Shown one piece after another: positions 21,784 through 33,474 of a stretch of DNA of 64,000 nucleotides. Each line of letters opens with the position of its first letter. Positions within the stretch are counted from its first letter, which is position 1. Location of the stretch: positions 3,525,675 through 3,589,674 of the forward strand of contig CAJINV010000001.1 of the NCBI GenBank assembly GCA_905178155.1. The letters are read 5' to 3'. This DNA is from Amoebophrya sp. A120. Taxonomy: Eukaryota; Sar; Dinophyceae; Syndiniales; Amoebophryaceae. The notes below the pieces were generated by a model. That model had not been told where the DNA came from and did no database searches. It saw nothing but the letters and a program-made list of their open reading frames with translations. A program made the position numbers and the translations under genes.

Positions 21784-24267
21784 ATGGCTCCCAAGAAAGC
21801 ACCACCAGCGAAGGCGAAAGCCGCCGCATCGGCGAAAAGCAAGGCGATGAAAGCAGCTCCGCCCCCGGCACCAGCCATGAAGAAGGCGTCCTCGAGCGCG
21901 AAAGCCAAGGCGAAACCACCTGCGCCAAAGGGCAAGGCAAAAGCAAAGGCCGCATCGTCGAAAAAGGTATTCTTGAGTAGATTCACCGTCATTGATTTTT
22001 TCAAAAGCAGCGAGACCAATCAAAGTGCTGGTCTCCTAACCTACCTCGTCGCATGAAAGGAAAATGGCCTGCAGAATTCAAAAATGTACACTGAAAACTC
22101 GCAGGCACCGGTCGTGGAAGAAGAAGATGAGGAGGACGAGGATGAAGAGGATGACGACGACGAAGATGAAGACGATGACGAGCCTATGGAAGACGCAGAT
22201 CAAGATGAGGACGACGAAGATGAAGATGAGGAGGAAGGTATAATGTTTTCATTCAACATTAATACGCCTGGTTTCGTGAACTAGCAGTGTCTTGTAGTTT
22301 TCTGAAAAGGGCATGACAGAAAAAAAAAGAGCTGTTGTGTTGGGCATTGTGATGCAGTGCGTTCCATTAGAATGAAACGACGAAATGAACACTACAGAAG
22401 ACGACGAGGACGAGGATGATGAAGACGAAGACCCAGAAGCAAAAAGGAGAAAAAAGGACGACGTACGATACGAGTTTTGTTTTCGCAAATTTACTCGTGC
22501 TGTTAGTTTGTTTAGGTATCGAAGATGCGAAACCCACTGTGTCATCCTCAACATCGTTCCATGTTTAACATAGAGAAAATCGTAATCTTAATGAACAGGA
22601 CGCAAAAAGGGAGTATCGCGGGCTTCGAGACAACTTGGACGACCTGGACCTTCTGGGTGAAGACGCGGCAAAAAAGCACGAGGCGGCACAGGCGGAGTTC
22701 GAAGAGTTCGAGCACGACGCGGATGCACTGGTGCAGGGTGCGCAAAAGGCGGGTATCAAACACGGTCACGAGCAAGCCTTCGACGCCAATTTGCTCGGGC
22801 AGTTCGAACAGGATCAGGAAATTCTGGACGTAATTGCGGAAAATCTCGGAGACCAGATACACCTGTATACCATTTATTATTTTACGCTCTTTTTTATAGA
22901 AATTTCGATGCTGTAGTACAATCAAGTGATTTCTATGAATATGTGGTGTGCGTTGTCAACTCCTTGTCGTGTTTCTGCTTCTGCATGACCATCGTCTATC
23001 TTCCGGCATAAGTTTTTTAAATTTTGATTGAAAATAACAACTAACAGGGTGAAGCCGGCTCGTAAGGACGAGGACCAAGAGGAGGAAATCGGGCCCGAAG
23101 AGAAGGGGGATATGGACAAGAACATCACGTATCTCTTCATCGAGCCGACCGAGTTAGAGAGCGGGTTCGCCAAGACGGTCGCTGTTTACGATCAGATCAA
23201 CCGATTTTGGAGGTTCAAGACCGACGCGCAGAGTGTCCGAGAGGTCGAAATGGGACAAGTGCAAGGTGCAAAGATCGTCGAAATGGGCATCGAAGATTAC
23301 AAAGAGGATCTTCGCGACCGGGCCGAGCAGCGTAGGCTGAACCGACGAGGGTCCGACCAAAACCGCGTCCCACGCGTACCCGGTGCACCGAAGGAACCCC
23401 GTGTGAAACGCGCGGACCGGGAGCCCAAAGAACCGCGTGCCCCAAAGAAGGAGGTCGTGATATCGGACGTCGCAGGTATTGTTCATTACACAGACGTCCA
23501 GACCATTTTTGTTTCAATTTGTACCAATCTCAAGGTTTCTGCTGCGTATTGTGCAAGACCATAACGTGTTGGAGCAGAAGGAGTAGACAAGATTTTATGC
23601 AAAGGAGCAAAAACTACCTTCTTGACAAACAAAAACCACAGACGTGTCCGCACTGATGGAAGAACTGAAGATAAATCCTCTGAAATACGGTAAGTTGGAC
23701 GAGAATTTGCAGCAGCAGGTGCTAGCAAGAGACCCCAACATCGAGATCGCATTTAAGCAGAAGGAAATGGAGTCCGGCAGAAGGCAAGCCTTCGAAAAGT
23801 TGCAAGGCAGCAAGATTGGCAGCATGTTCTTGGAGAAGTTCAAAATGTTTCAAGAGCTCGCTTATTTGCGGTCGAAGGACCTCACCGGCAAAAGAGAAGG
23901 AGAGACGCAGTGGTCGGGTCCGGTATCGCCGGATCAGCCCATGACGAAAGAGGGATTCGCAGCAGGAAAGTCGCAGCTCGACGGCGTGAAGGCGGAAGTC
24001 AACCGCATCAAGGTTAGCGTAGCTGCATCCGAGGAGAACAAGGACGACACCGAGGCAATAAACAAAAAGGTGAACGAAAAGATCGCGCAGCTCGATAAAG
24101 AGCGTCAGAGCAAGATAGAAAGTCTCACCAAGAGGCTCACGGCCGCGCAGCAACACGTCAAGATCGATATGCGGCACTGGCGACTGATGAGGCCAGACCC
24201 CGGGTACGATCCGGACAAAAAGGACGACGGCCTCGATCCGGAAAAGAGGGGCAAGACAGGCTTATGA
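21784..24267 (+). CDS. Acidic multi-exon protein with histone-H1-like basic start, unknown (566 aa)
   Basis: Exons 21784-21966, 22105-22237, 22398-22462, 22599-22864, 23048-23475 and 23642-24267 join through GT-AG introns in matching phases, to 566 aa. Exon 1 (61 aa) is almost only Lys, Ala and Pro with repeated KAKA/APK units, like histone H1 tails or dinoflagellate histone-like proteins. Exons 2-3 are a long Asp/Glu tract followed by KRRKK. Exon 4 on is a soluble, mostly helical region (ILDVIAENLGD; ITYLFIEPTELESGFAKT; VYDQINRFWRFKT) that I do not recognise. A Lys/Arg/Pro linker separates it from a final coiled-coil-like region. The basic and acidic arms suggest a nuclear or chromatin protein, as an inference only. 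It is not DVNP as I know that family. Confidence 0.6.
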
Positions 24268-24584
24268 AGATGAAAGACGCACGCTTCCCTTGCTAGAACT
24301 TGCTTGAACTTCCTTCACATAATGGAACGGACCTCCACTCAGTGTCTTTCTTAGTGGTCTTACTACTGTTAAACTGGTCATGACTTGGATAAGGACCAAG
24401 AAACAAAATCGATCCCCCACGTGACTGTTTGTCTCCATGGTGACAGTGCCCTGACACCAGCACATCTTCACACTGCTATAGAGGCGGGCGCAGATCACGA
24501 ACTCTCGCTGGAGTTTATTCGCACTCATCCGCAAGAACTTCATTGCACCTTGTCCTACTAGGAGACAAAAGGCACCAGCCAAAA
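24268..24584. other. Spacer of about 315 bp
   Basis: No feature recognised. Confidence 0.4.
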
Positions 24585-25535
24585 ATGGCAGAAACAGTAT
24601 GTATGCAAAGAAATCTAGCGGGGCGGTTGCGCTTTTCACCAGGATGCAACTGGGAGGACGTGGATGACGAGCCAAACGAGGCGCTGAGAAAAAGGGCAAT
24701 CAGGCGGCACCAAACCAGACCCCATCCGGAGGAGTTATTCAAGAACCTGTCTCCCGATGAGATGATACACCAGAAGTTGACGTTTATCGGAGTGGAAGCA
24801 AACGCGAGGCGTGTCGCGATGGAGGAGCTCGGGCGCCGGCACAAGCTAGGAAAAGCGATTCGGAGTATAGTTTAGTTTTGTCAACAACCAGTTCATCTTT
24901 TTTGTACTGTCCTCACATTCGCCTTCGCATGAACACTGATGAAAATACAGTGAATTGCACTGATGGATTGCTTGAGCACGAAGATTTCCCTTTTTTGCAC
25001 GACAACAGATAAAGACACGACCGCGACGCACAAAGTTTTTGGGACGCAAATCAAAACCTTTCCGGGGCGCGTGGAGGCACGTGTGGCCCACACGCTGGCC
25101 GGTATGGCCACGGTGTACCCGGAGGAGACTCACGTGGACAACCAGCAGATCGTGCGCTTGGAAGATGACCGGTTCATGGGCCCCACGCTGAAGGCCCGGG
25201 CGACGATGGCGATGCGGTACAACCTGCTGATGGGCGGAAATGTCTCGTACACGGGGAAGGGGCTGGAAGACGTCCGCGTTTTGCAGCCGGTGCTCCCCAT
25301 GGACGAGGCGGGCCGCAGCATGGCGTTCGAAGGAGGCTTAACGGCCGCGGGCGGTTTCACGCAGGCCGTCGCCGATCATGGCGGCTTCACCGAAATGGGG
25401 GGCGGCATGAGTGTGGTGGACGACATGATGGGAGGTGGCGGTGGCATGACCGTGCACGGCATGGACGTGGATCAAGGCGACAGCGACGAGGACGAAGATG
25501 CGAAGGCTAGAAACGAGAAGTTCGCGCTTTACTAA
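24585..25535 (+). CDS. Unknown two-exon protein (268 aa)
   Basis: Exons 24585-24864 and 25009-25535 join through a GT-AG intron (donor gtatag, phase 1), giving 807 nt. Residues 1-95 are charged and helical (EALRKRAIRRHQ, EELFKNLSPDEMIHQKL, MEELGRRHKLGKAI). The middle contains ARVAHTLAGMATVYPEE and LKARATMAMRYNLLMGG. The tail has a Gly/Met-rich run (MMGGGGGM) and an acidic cluster before the basic end. I recognise no family. It follows the previous gene by about 315 bases on the same strand. Confidence 0.6.
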
Positions 25536-26781
25536 ATAATGGCGAATATGAACCTCGGCTACCGCTGGTGCCACAACCTCCCTGTTAGTCTGCCGGCGGT
25601 GTTGATCACTGATTCTGGCGGTTCGAAATTTATTCCACGCAGTTCTTGAAGTTTTTCTGCGGTGCGACTTTTTCAACTGCTTGTACGTGCGCTTCATCCC
25701 TGCTGTGCCAACCGCGGGGTCCAAAGCTGACAAATCATATCACATGTCCATATGTATCATCGACGAACGAAGAAACAAGAAAAATAAACTTCAAGAACGA
25801 CAACTACTAGATCTACGACATCCGTGTCCGTGAGTCCGCTTGAGGGCGAGCTACTCGTCCCCTGGCGTCCGTCTTTCTTGATCTGCAGCAGGTGTTCATC
25901 GAAAGAGGGATTTTTCTATACAGTGGTGACAGCCAGTGTCGCGGGCACGTGGCGGGCTGCTCCTTTTTATTTTCATCGACATCAAAGCGACTTGAGCTGA
26001 TTGTTGATTTGTCGATCGTCTTCCCGAGCGACTCTGGACTGTGTATATGCTTTCCTCGGAATCTGGCTCAATCAGACTCCGAGCACAATCTGGTTGACAC
26101 TTATTGAGACTGAGTGTCATCATGGATGAAATCGGAGCATGAGGCGTTGGACCGGGAGAATTCACTGAACCAAATCTGAGAGATAACTCCGTGCAGCATT
26201 CGAGCGCTAAAGACTTAAAAGAATTTTGTCGGAACTCGCATTTGCCATTGAGTCGATGGTTTCTTCCCTGCGCGAGTTATTGTTTACCTTCATTCCAGAG
26301 TCGAAGCTGGCGCTGGACGATGACAAGTTTATTTGCGTTGCGTCTAAGTAATGAAAATCAAAATATGGAAATCGAAAACGAAATGGATTTTGATAAAGAA
26401 CAAGATTTTGGAATTGGAACGTAGAATACCAGTAGAATAATTTCACGCACCAGACCAACCGAGATTATAGTGGTTGAAGTAATTGTAGGGAATTTGAATT
26501 ATACATGGCGATCCTCCGCGGTTGTGCTTTGGGCGCCTGCTTCGGCGGGGATGCGTAGCCTACCGCGGTGAACCCCGCAAGTTCCGGAGTGAAGGACTAA
26601 CGCCAACGGGGAGGCTTGACCATCAGAATTTGTACTGCCGACGCTGTGCCAGGCACGAGCCTTGTCACAGCCTCCGAACGTTCGGTTCCTGTACAGCGAA
26701 CCTTTGTAGTGTGAGACGCACTGTTGTTCAAACGACGTCCGTGAGTGGTGTTGGTTGATATCGCAGTGAAGGAGCGCGAAA
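25536..26781. other. 1.2-kb spacer before CCDC40
   Basis: No exon that I can support. The stretch 26350-26430 carries A-rich near-repeats of GAAAATGG/GAAAACGA type and is low complexity. A 5' non-coding exon of the next gene is possible. Confidence 0.4.
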
Positions 26782-29700
26782 ATGGCGGATCCCACGGAGC
26801 CACCACCGGAGATGATGGACGAGGAGGAGGAGGAAATCCCGCTGTTGAAGCAGGACCACCCGCTGCTGGCGCGCGTGCAGCGCGCTTTGCTCGAGCAGCT
26901 CACCGCACAGAAGGACAGGCTAAGGCTACAGCTCTCCGAAAAGCAAGAAGAGTTGAAAAAGCTCGTGGGCCATCGAGAAAATATCGGTTCCAATTTATTG
27001 TTGTTCGCACACGAAGATTATACCCTTTGAAGCTAGTCAATAACAACAACTCACTGTCATGAGATGCGAAGAGCTAGAACACGCAAGGAAAAAAGAGCGC
27101 TCATGTTTGTACTTATGTTGTCTCGCCGAAAAAACAGGTGTGACCCTCTACCACGCACAGCAGCAACTTGCAAAACTTCAGCTGTCGCAGGAGGAAATCC
27201 AGGATAAGTTCGCCAGCATAGTGCAGTCGAAGGAGGATGAAAACCAGAAACTCGAGACCACCACTAGCGAGTATATAACTTGATATTGATGAAACTGTGC
27301 GGTGTCCAGGTCAAGGTCTTACTTCGTACAGACCACATGCATCGATTCTCAGACCACCATTTTGGAAAAGCTCATGGACTTTCTTAGCTTTTTTCTTGGT
27401 CCATTATCATGTACTTAAAACATCAAACAAAATTTTCTTCCTGTACTCCAGGTACGAAGTAGTAAAGCGAGACGTTGACAAGCAACTGAAGCAAGTGAAC
27501 AAAGCCCAGGACGAACTAAATCAGCTGAACACCACCCTGCGGCAGGTGGAAGAGTACAATGAGCAGATGAAAGGTGAGATTGGCATAACGCGACGCGCGA
27601 CCTACAAAGCAGAAGACGTAATAAAGAAGAAGGAGAAGGTCAAGAAAATGCAGGATGTCGTGATTGACAAGTAAGAAGCCAGTAATTCTCTCAACACTCA
27701 ATGTTCATGTTGTTGATGCAATAGCAAACGCAATTCTGAGAAAGTGGAAATATGAATATCGAGATTTGTTACTGATACTGTAGTACAAGACCGCTGATGT
27801 GATGTGCAAAATCGAAAAACTTTCAGGATGAATCAAGAGATCCGAAAGCTGAACGACAGTAAAGCGGTGTATGAAGCACAAATAGTTGCACAACGTGCGG
27901 AAACTGAAGCGGCAGTGAAGACGATTCAGGAAGCCGCAAAGGAAATTGAAGCGGTCTCATTCGAGAAGCGACAATTGGAGCTTTCATGGCGATCCAGTTT
28001 GATAGGGATACAAAAGCGGGACGAGGCGTATTGATTCATGCATTTTATCCATATGGCGCTGGAATCAAGGAATGTGTATGTCCATGTGCATTGTTGGTAG
28101 AACTACTTCGGTATGCTTGAGCTAGTGCTTCGCCGTCACTTGTTTTAAACACAAAACTGCTGTGCCGTATACAATGCTACAGGGCCCAAGAGGTGATTTC
28201 CGCGACGTCCAAGGTGGAACAGCGGCAGAGCGAAATTCAGAACGAAATCCGCGGCCTGCAGAACAGCATTAGAACCGAGCAAGAGCAAAATGAAAAGCTC
28301 GCAGCGGTGCAAGATCGCAACATGAAGGAAATCCAGTACCTGCAGTCACAAATGACAGTGGTAGAACTGGATGCTCACACAACATTTTTATACCTGGTGA
28401 CCACACGACATTTTTATACAAAATTTCGTCACAGCACCATTAATCTCCAGATGCAACAGTTTGGATTCTTTGATGTCGCATGTACTCCCGATCAAGTCGG
28501 ATTTTTATTCTTGTATGGACCATACAATATCAGGTTCGCGCAGAGCGTGAAAGACTTGCGGGGCACTACAGCATGCTGAAAAAGTCGCTGGATCACGCAC
28601 AAACCGAAACCGCGCATTTCGACACCGCCATAGGGACTTGTCAAAACGAAATCGACATTCTCGAGGGCAAGGTTCAACGGACGTCGAGGCACATATCAGA
28701 CACCTACAACAAAATCGACGCTTTTGTTTCCGACCAAGTCACGAGCAAGAGAAACGAGGCAGCCACACTGAAGAATATCAAAAAGGTACCTGTCATAGAT
28801 GAAGAGACTTCTGAGATCATCGGAGGCGCATTTATTTTTTTACGAGCTGGTTTAGTAGTACAGGTACAGGATTATCTTCTTTTTTCCATCCGGTAGGATA
28901 GGAGCAGAATGTCAAAGTCTTGCAAAAATTATTGTACTGTTTTTCAACAGGTTGCCACTGAAGTGGTGACGAAAGAAGAGGAAGCTGCGAAAACGAAGAA
29001 CGACATCTCGAAGATAAAGATGCAGGTCCTCACAACAAGGTCAAAACTGAGCGGCCTCGCTGCCCGAGTGAAGGAACTAAACTCCGACCTCGACCAGCGA
29101 TCGAAGGTGATCGCTTCTCACGAAAGCGAAATCAAGCAGAGGCATCTGCAAATCGAGAAAAAACAGCTCTTCGTGGACCGGCTTAACCGGGAATACGATG
29201 ACAAGAGGAGTATCGTCTTTGTTTTGTTGTATACTGCTGTCGTTCTTGAAGTAGATGTTGACGTAGAAGTTGCCTTGGTCACACAGTAAGAAAGTAAGAG
29301 TAACTCGTTTGGAAGCTTCGTCGCACCCCTCCTTTCATTCTCCTGGAATTATCGTTTTGGATTTACGATTGAATTTCTATTTCAGGGCGACTGGAGGAGG
29401 AGCTCGGAGAGGCCGTAGAGTCTTCGGGACCACTAGAAGCAAAATGCAAGTCCTTGCGGCGGCAGATAGGAGAAAGATGTAAAACGGATAGCAGAGTTTT
29501 TTCATTTGTTTTTGTTCATAGAAGTCTTGCAGCGTGAGTTGTCCCTGCCTGTCTGTAGTCGTGTTGACCATTGTTCTTTTAGAAATCTAGAAGAAAAATT
29601 CCCAGCGGCCGCCTGTGCGTTCCAGCAGAAGGAATGGCTGAAGAAACAGCACAAGATTTTAGAGGAGCAGGTCACCGCGGATCAAATAAAAGCAACAATC

Positions 29701-31102
29701 GCAGAAATGAAGCATCGGAAAATTATTCTCGAACAGAAGAAGGTATAATGCACAGTGTTTTTTTCTTGCAACAAGAACAATGACAATCATACTTCTTCAG
29801 TGACACCTCGAGTATAGAATGCGTGACACTGCACCGCTACTGACTTGCACTTCAGCGTCAATTACTTACAACATGCTGCCAACGATCACAAGCAATTGAA
29901 AAAAAAAACAGGTTCGCAGCGAAAAAGAGGTGGAGACACAGCTGCAGGAAGTAAAGCACTTGGCTATGAATGTGAAGGAGATCAAGCAGGAGATGGACCG
30001 GATGAATAGCAACATGGCGAGATACGAGGAGCAAGCAGTGAAGCTCGCGAATGACGCCGAGTGCAGCGAGAAGGAGTTCGTTGCCAAGCTGAAGGACATC
30101 GAGGCTGCCTGCACCAAGATGGAGGGGCACATCGAACAGATCAAGGTCGAAAAGAGCGATATGGAAGCGGAAACAATAGAAGCAGAGAAACAGGTACGTG
30201 CACTTCTATTTCGATACAGAATGCACGAAAACGAACGCGTGGTTGCGATTGCTGTATCGGATAAGTGAGTAACTAGAACTACGCCCTATTAACTTTCCGT
30301 GCGGGTAATTTTGGTCATTCAGAAAGTATCAAGTGCCAACAAAACGTCTCGCAGATAATGCTGTGGCAGCGAAAAATCCACTTGGAACAAGAGATGCAGC
30401 AGGCTTTGGATCCGAGTGTCGGTGATCTCGAGACCACGGCGATGAAGAAAGAGATTCATCGGATGCAGCTGCGACTAGAACAGTTGAAGCGGCGACAGGA
30501 GCAAATTATCACAGAAATGGAGCGGACAGTGCACAAGCGCGATGTGATTCAGCTCAAGTAAGGGCAGCTTCATTTAGATTTTCCATTTCAGAATTCTCAC
30601 TCGCGAATAAAGTTGTTGTCGTTTTGTCGAAAGATGAGGAGTAGTGGAAGAACAATCTAATTCCAAATCTCCGCGTTATCCGAGGTATGAGCCAAAGGCG
30701 AAAAAGAGCGGCAAGGTCGACACGAAGCGAGAGGTCGAGAGTCTGAAGCGCGCGTTGAAGACTGCGACGGAGCAGAGGGCCCAGGTGGAAGACGAAATCG
30801 GCAAGAAAGAGAAATTGCTCGAGGAATTGCAAACCACCGTGACGGACGCGCAGCGGGAAGCCTCGAAACTGGAGCACATGACCGTGGACCTGTCGGCCAA
30901 TATCGCGGTTACCAAGGTCGTGTCCGAGATCACGCACGCCAAGCTCGAATCGCACAAGACCCCCGGTCCCGCGGAACCCGCTCCGGAAGACGTCGCGACC
31001 AAGGAAAAACTGGAAAAACTCGTGCAGTCTTTCCGGGAGCGTTATCCTAGCATGGAGCTCTTCCACCCCCAACTTTGGGCCGGGTTCTACGCCACAGCGT
31101 GA
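26782..31102 (+). CDS. CCDC40: CCDC40 / FAP172, ciliary 96-nm ruler coiled-coil protein
   Basis: Twelve exons: 26782-26986, 27138-27270, 27452-27670, 27827-28027, 28183-28357, 28534-28785, 28951-29209, 29386-~29476, ~29583-29742, 29912-30193, 30355-30557 and 30685-31102, about 865 aa. CCDC40 pairs with CCDC39 to set the 96-nm repeat on axonemal doublets. The match is clear along its length: DHPLLARVQRALLEQL near the start, SFEKRQLELSWRSSLIGIQKRDEA in the middle, and IMLWQRKIHLEQEM followed by MKKEIHRMQLRLEQL near the end are CCDC40 signatures in the right order. It is coiled coil throughout. The join between exons 8 and 9 has no GT-AG solution preserving the frame; AT-AG or TG-GA would work. 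All others are GT-AG. The gene implies a motile 9+2 cilium. Confidence 0.9.
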
Positions 31103-32134
31103 GGGGCAAGGACTGCGGGTGGTGCCTGTCTGATGCAGATGTTTTGAACCTAGCGCCAGTTTACTGGCGCAACGAAAATTAACGAAGGAAACGAATCAAT
31201 AGTCCTCCAACGTTTATATCATTATTCAAAAATAGCTGCACAAGCTAACAAGATCCAATATTTCAATCAAGTAACAGTAGAACTGCTAGTGCTTGAGCAG
31301 TCTACTACCAAAATTCGACATTATTCAGTATAGCGAAAACAAGTACAAACGAGTTCCACATGTTCATTGTGGGAAACATCACCAATTCTTTTCGTTTGAT
31401 TTGACTCATAAGCAGGAGATATGATCGGAAGAAACTATCACTTCCGAGCGACTGCGGTTGGGAAAGACTTGAAAAATCTTTCCCGCGGGTGAGGTCGAGG
31501 ATCCGCGCAGGTCGCCGCAGAAGATTATCCCTGAAAACCTGGTCCTTAATGACGAAAGCTTAAGCTTGTGAAACACTAACACACACTGTAGTTTTGAATG
31601 TAGTTGTGAATGCGATTGTGTCTGTGTCAGCAACAGCACCAAAACGCACTTTGCCTCAAAAGATTGTCGAGAGCTGTTGTCGCTTGCAACGGTGGGACGG
31701 GAAGATTTCCCGCGCTGCCAGCGTCAGAGCTGCGACAGACAGACTTTCACAGGAGGCCTCTTCCAATGTACCAGAAAAAGAACTAAAAAATGCGTTTGGT
31801 ACGATTCAAAAACGATTTGCGAATGGAAAATTCTTTTGTATGAACAAGGCTAGTACAAGAAGAAGTTGAAACAGATATACACATCTGCTACCTCGTTTGC
31901 AGCTTCAAGGCCACTGTGCCTGCTTGTACACCGCTTACGCTGTTCATGCGGTGCTTTTTTCGACGCTGCCTTGGCCTCAACTGATGTTTTGTGGATGTGC
32001 AATTATTTTTCGCCGCCGGGTATACCTCAGAAGATAGAAAACAAAGCAAATGTACACTTCTACATACGGCAGTCAATGCAAAATGTAAGACAACGCCGAC
32101 TACTAACTTGTTCCTGTCCCACGTCGCGTGGGTC
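31103..32134. other. 1-kb spacer
   Basis: AT-rich, with no exon supported. The frame of the next gene is open from about 31991 but has no ATG before 32135. Confidence 0.4.
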
Positions 32135-32515
32135 ATGCTATCGAAAGTTGCGTGGTCGATCAGAGCATGGTCTCGCCTGTCGTCTTTCCTGCGCATCATG
32201 GTGGTCAACACGTGCTTCGTTGTGCGGCGGCAAAATGAAGGATTCTTTGTCCTAGCCAAGCGTGGCCGCAATCCGACCTACTACACGCAGCACCAGCAGC
32301 CGACAAAGCGGCGGGAGTGCGCCCGGACGGAAGCTTGTAAAGCGATACATCCGGAGGAAAACGAGAACTGTTTGGACGAGTGCGTCAGCCCTTTCTGCTT
32401 CGACCAGGTCTACGCCGGTGCGGAGAGACTCGAGCCGGGCGAGGTGGACCCGCTCAAAAGATCGAAGTTCAACCACTGCATTCTAGAACGGGTAAATCAA
32501 AAAATGGAACTGTAG
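32135..32515 (+). CDS. Small Cys-rich DUF4787-like protein (126 aa)
   Basis: The recognisable part is residues ~65-118: RRECARTEACKAI, ENENCLDECVSPFCFDQVYAG, then LEPGEVDPLKR and FNHCIL. This is the spacing of Cys residues and the LE-GE(V/I)D motif that I associate with DUF4787, a family of small proteins in algae, plants and animals with no known activity. The N-terminus (MLSKVAWSIRAW...) is weakly hydrophobic and may be a signal anchor, or the true start may lie in an upstream exon. A possible donor (gtaaat) at 32492 means the C-terminus could also continue in an unseen exon. Confidence 0.5.
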   Translation: MLSKVAWSIRAWSRLSSFLRIMVVNTCFVVRRQNEGFFVLAKRGRNPTYYTQHQQPTKRRECARTEACKAIHPEENENCLDECVSPFCFDQVYAGAERLEPGEVDPLKRSKFNHCILERVNQKMEL

Positions 32516-33474
32516 CGGCCGTGCAGAGATGACCTCTCGCGGTTTTTGTTCGCCGAGAGTCGGACTGTCGAACTACCAATCGCCCGTTGGGCGCTAGAAG
32601 TCCTATAGCCATCGATCCGAAAAGGGGAATGCTAGCTGCTCTGTGGTGCAAACCATTGAAGATGTTGGAGGTGTGATCTTTTTACGTAGAGCAATTTCGC
32701 CTGGGGAATATGAATGCTAGTTAGATTTGACTATCCTTCCATTATGATTTTGTGCAGCGGGTCGAGCAGCGCTCCGCACCTCGTTCTCCTTCGGAGAAAT
32801 AGCATTTTTTTTTCTGATGCATTCATCGATCCCAACCCGCAATCATGTTCGTCTTCGTTGCTGCCGTTGATCCTTTGTGCATTGCCCATCGTGAAAACCA
32901 AGATTAGCTTTGCAGTCTTCTTCGGTTTCGTTCATGATTTAGCCAATATCGTGCATCACGTTTACTTTCGTCTTCGTGTGTGTGTCACCGCATTGCCTTC
33001 GTGCAAAAGTCGTTCTTGCCGCAGAACGCTGCCCATCGGTCGCGAGTATAACGTCCGACATAAAAATCGTAAACTAGTAACATACGATCATTAACTCTGA
33101 TGGATTCTCAAAAACAGTGCAAGTAGAGTAAAATTAGCCTTTTCCTATACGTATCCCGATGTAAACATGAAAGGTACTAAACTCCCCCGTATGTTTTGAC
33201 CCTTCTTCTACCAATTTGAATGTGTCTCGCTCCCAGATCGTGAATGTTTTCAATTACCCCGGTCAGGATCTAATACGTAGACTTTTCTGCTCCAGCACAC
33301 GACGAAAAATTATCTGCAAAATAAAGCGCACGTACAGTATCGACTGGGCGTAGTTGCTAATGGTTGCTGCACCAGCAGTCGTAGAACATCTCAGGGGCGA
33401 TTCGTGAAGGTCTTCATTCTACGGTGGAAGGAAAGCTGTTCTACTCTCGCGGTGAAAGGACCACAAGGGAAGCA
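32516..33474. other. Spacer before the TRPV-like gene
   Basis: A 126-codon frame at 32714-33094 has AT-rich composition and no family match, so I leave it out. No other feature is seen. The TRPV-like frame is open from 33424 but its first ATG is 33475. Confidence 0.4.

Noticed and set aside
28358-28533. CCDC40 intron 5 as another introner
   Set aside because: It has GT-AG ends, no terminal inverted repeat and no flanking duplication.
32714-33094. 126-codon frame after the DUF4787-like gene
   Set aside because: AT-rich with no family match or splice context; could be chance.
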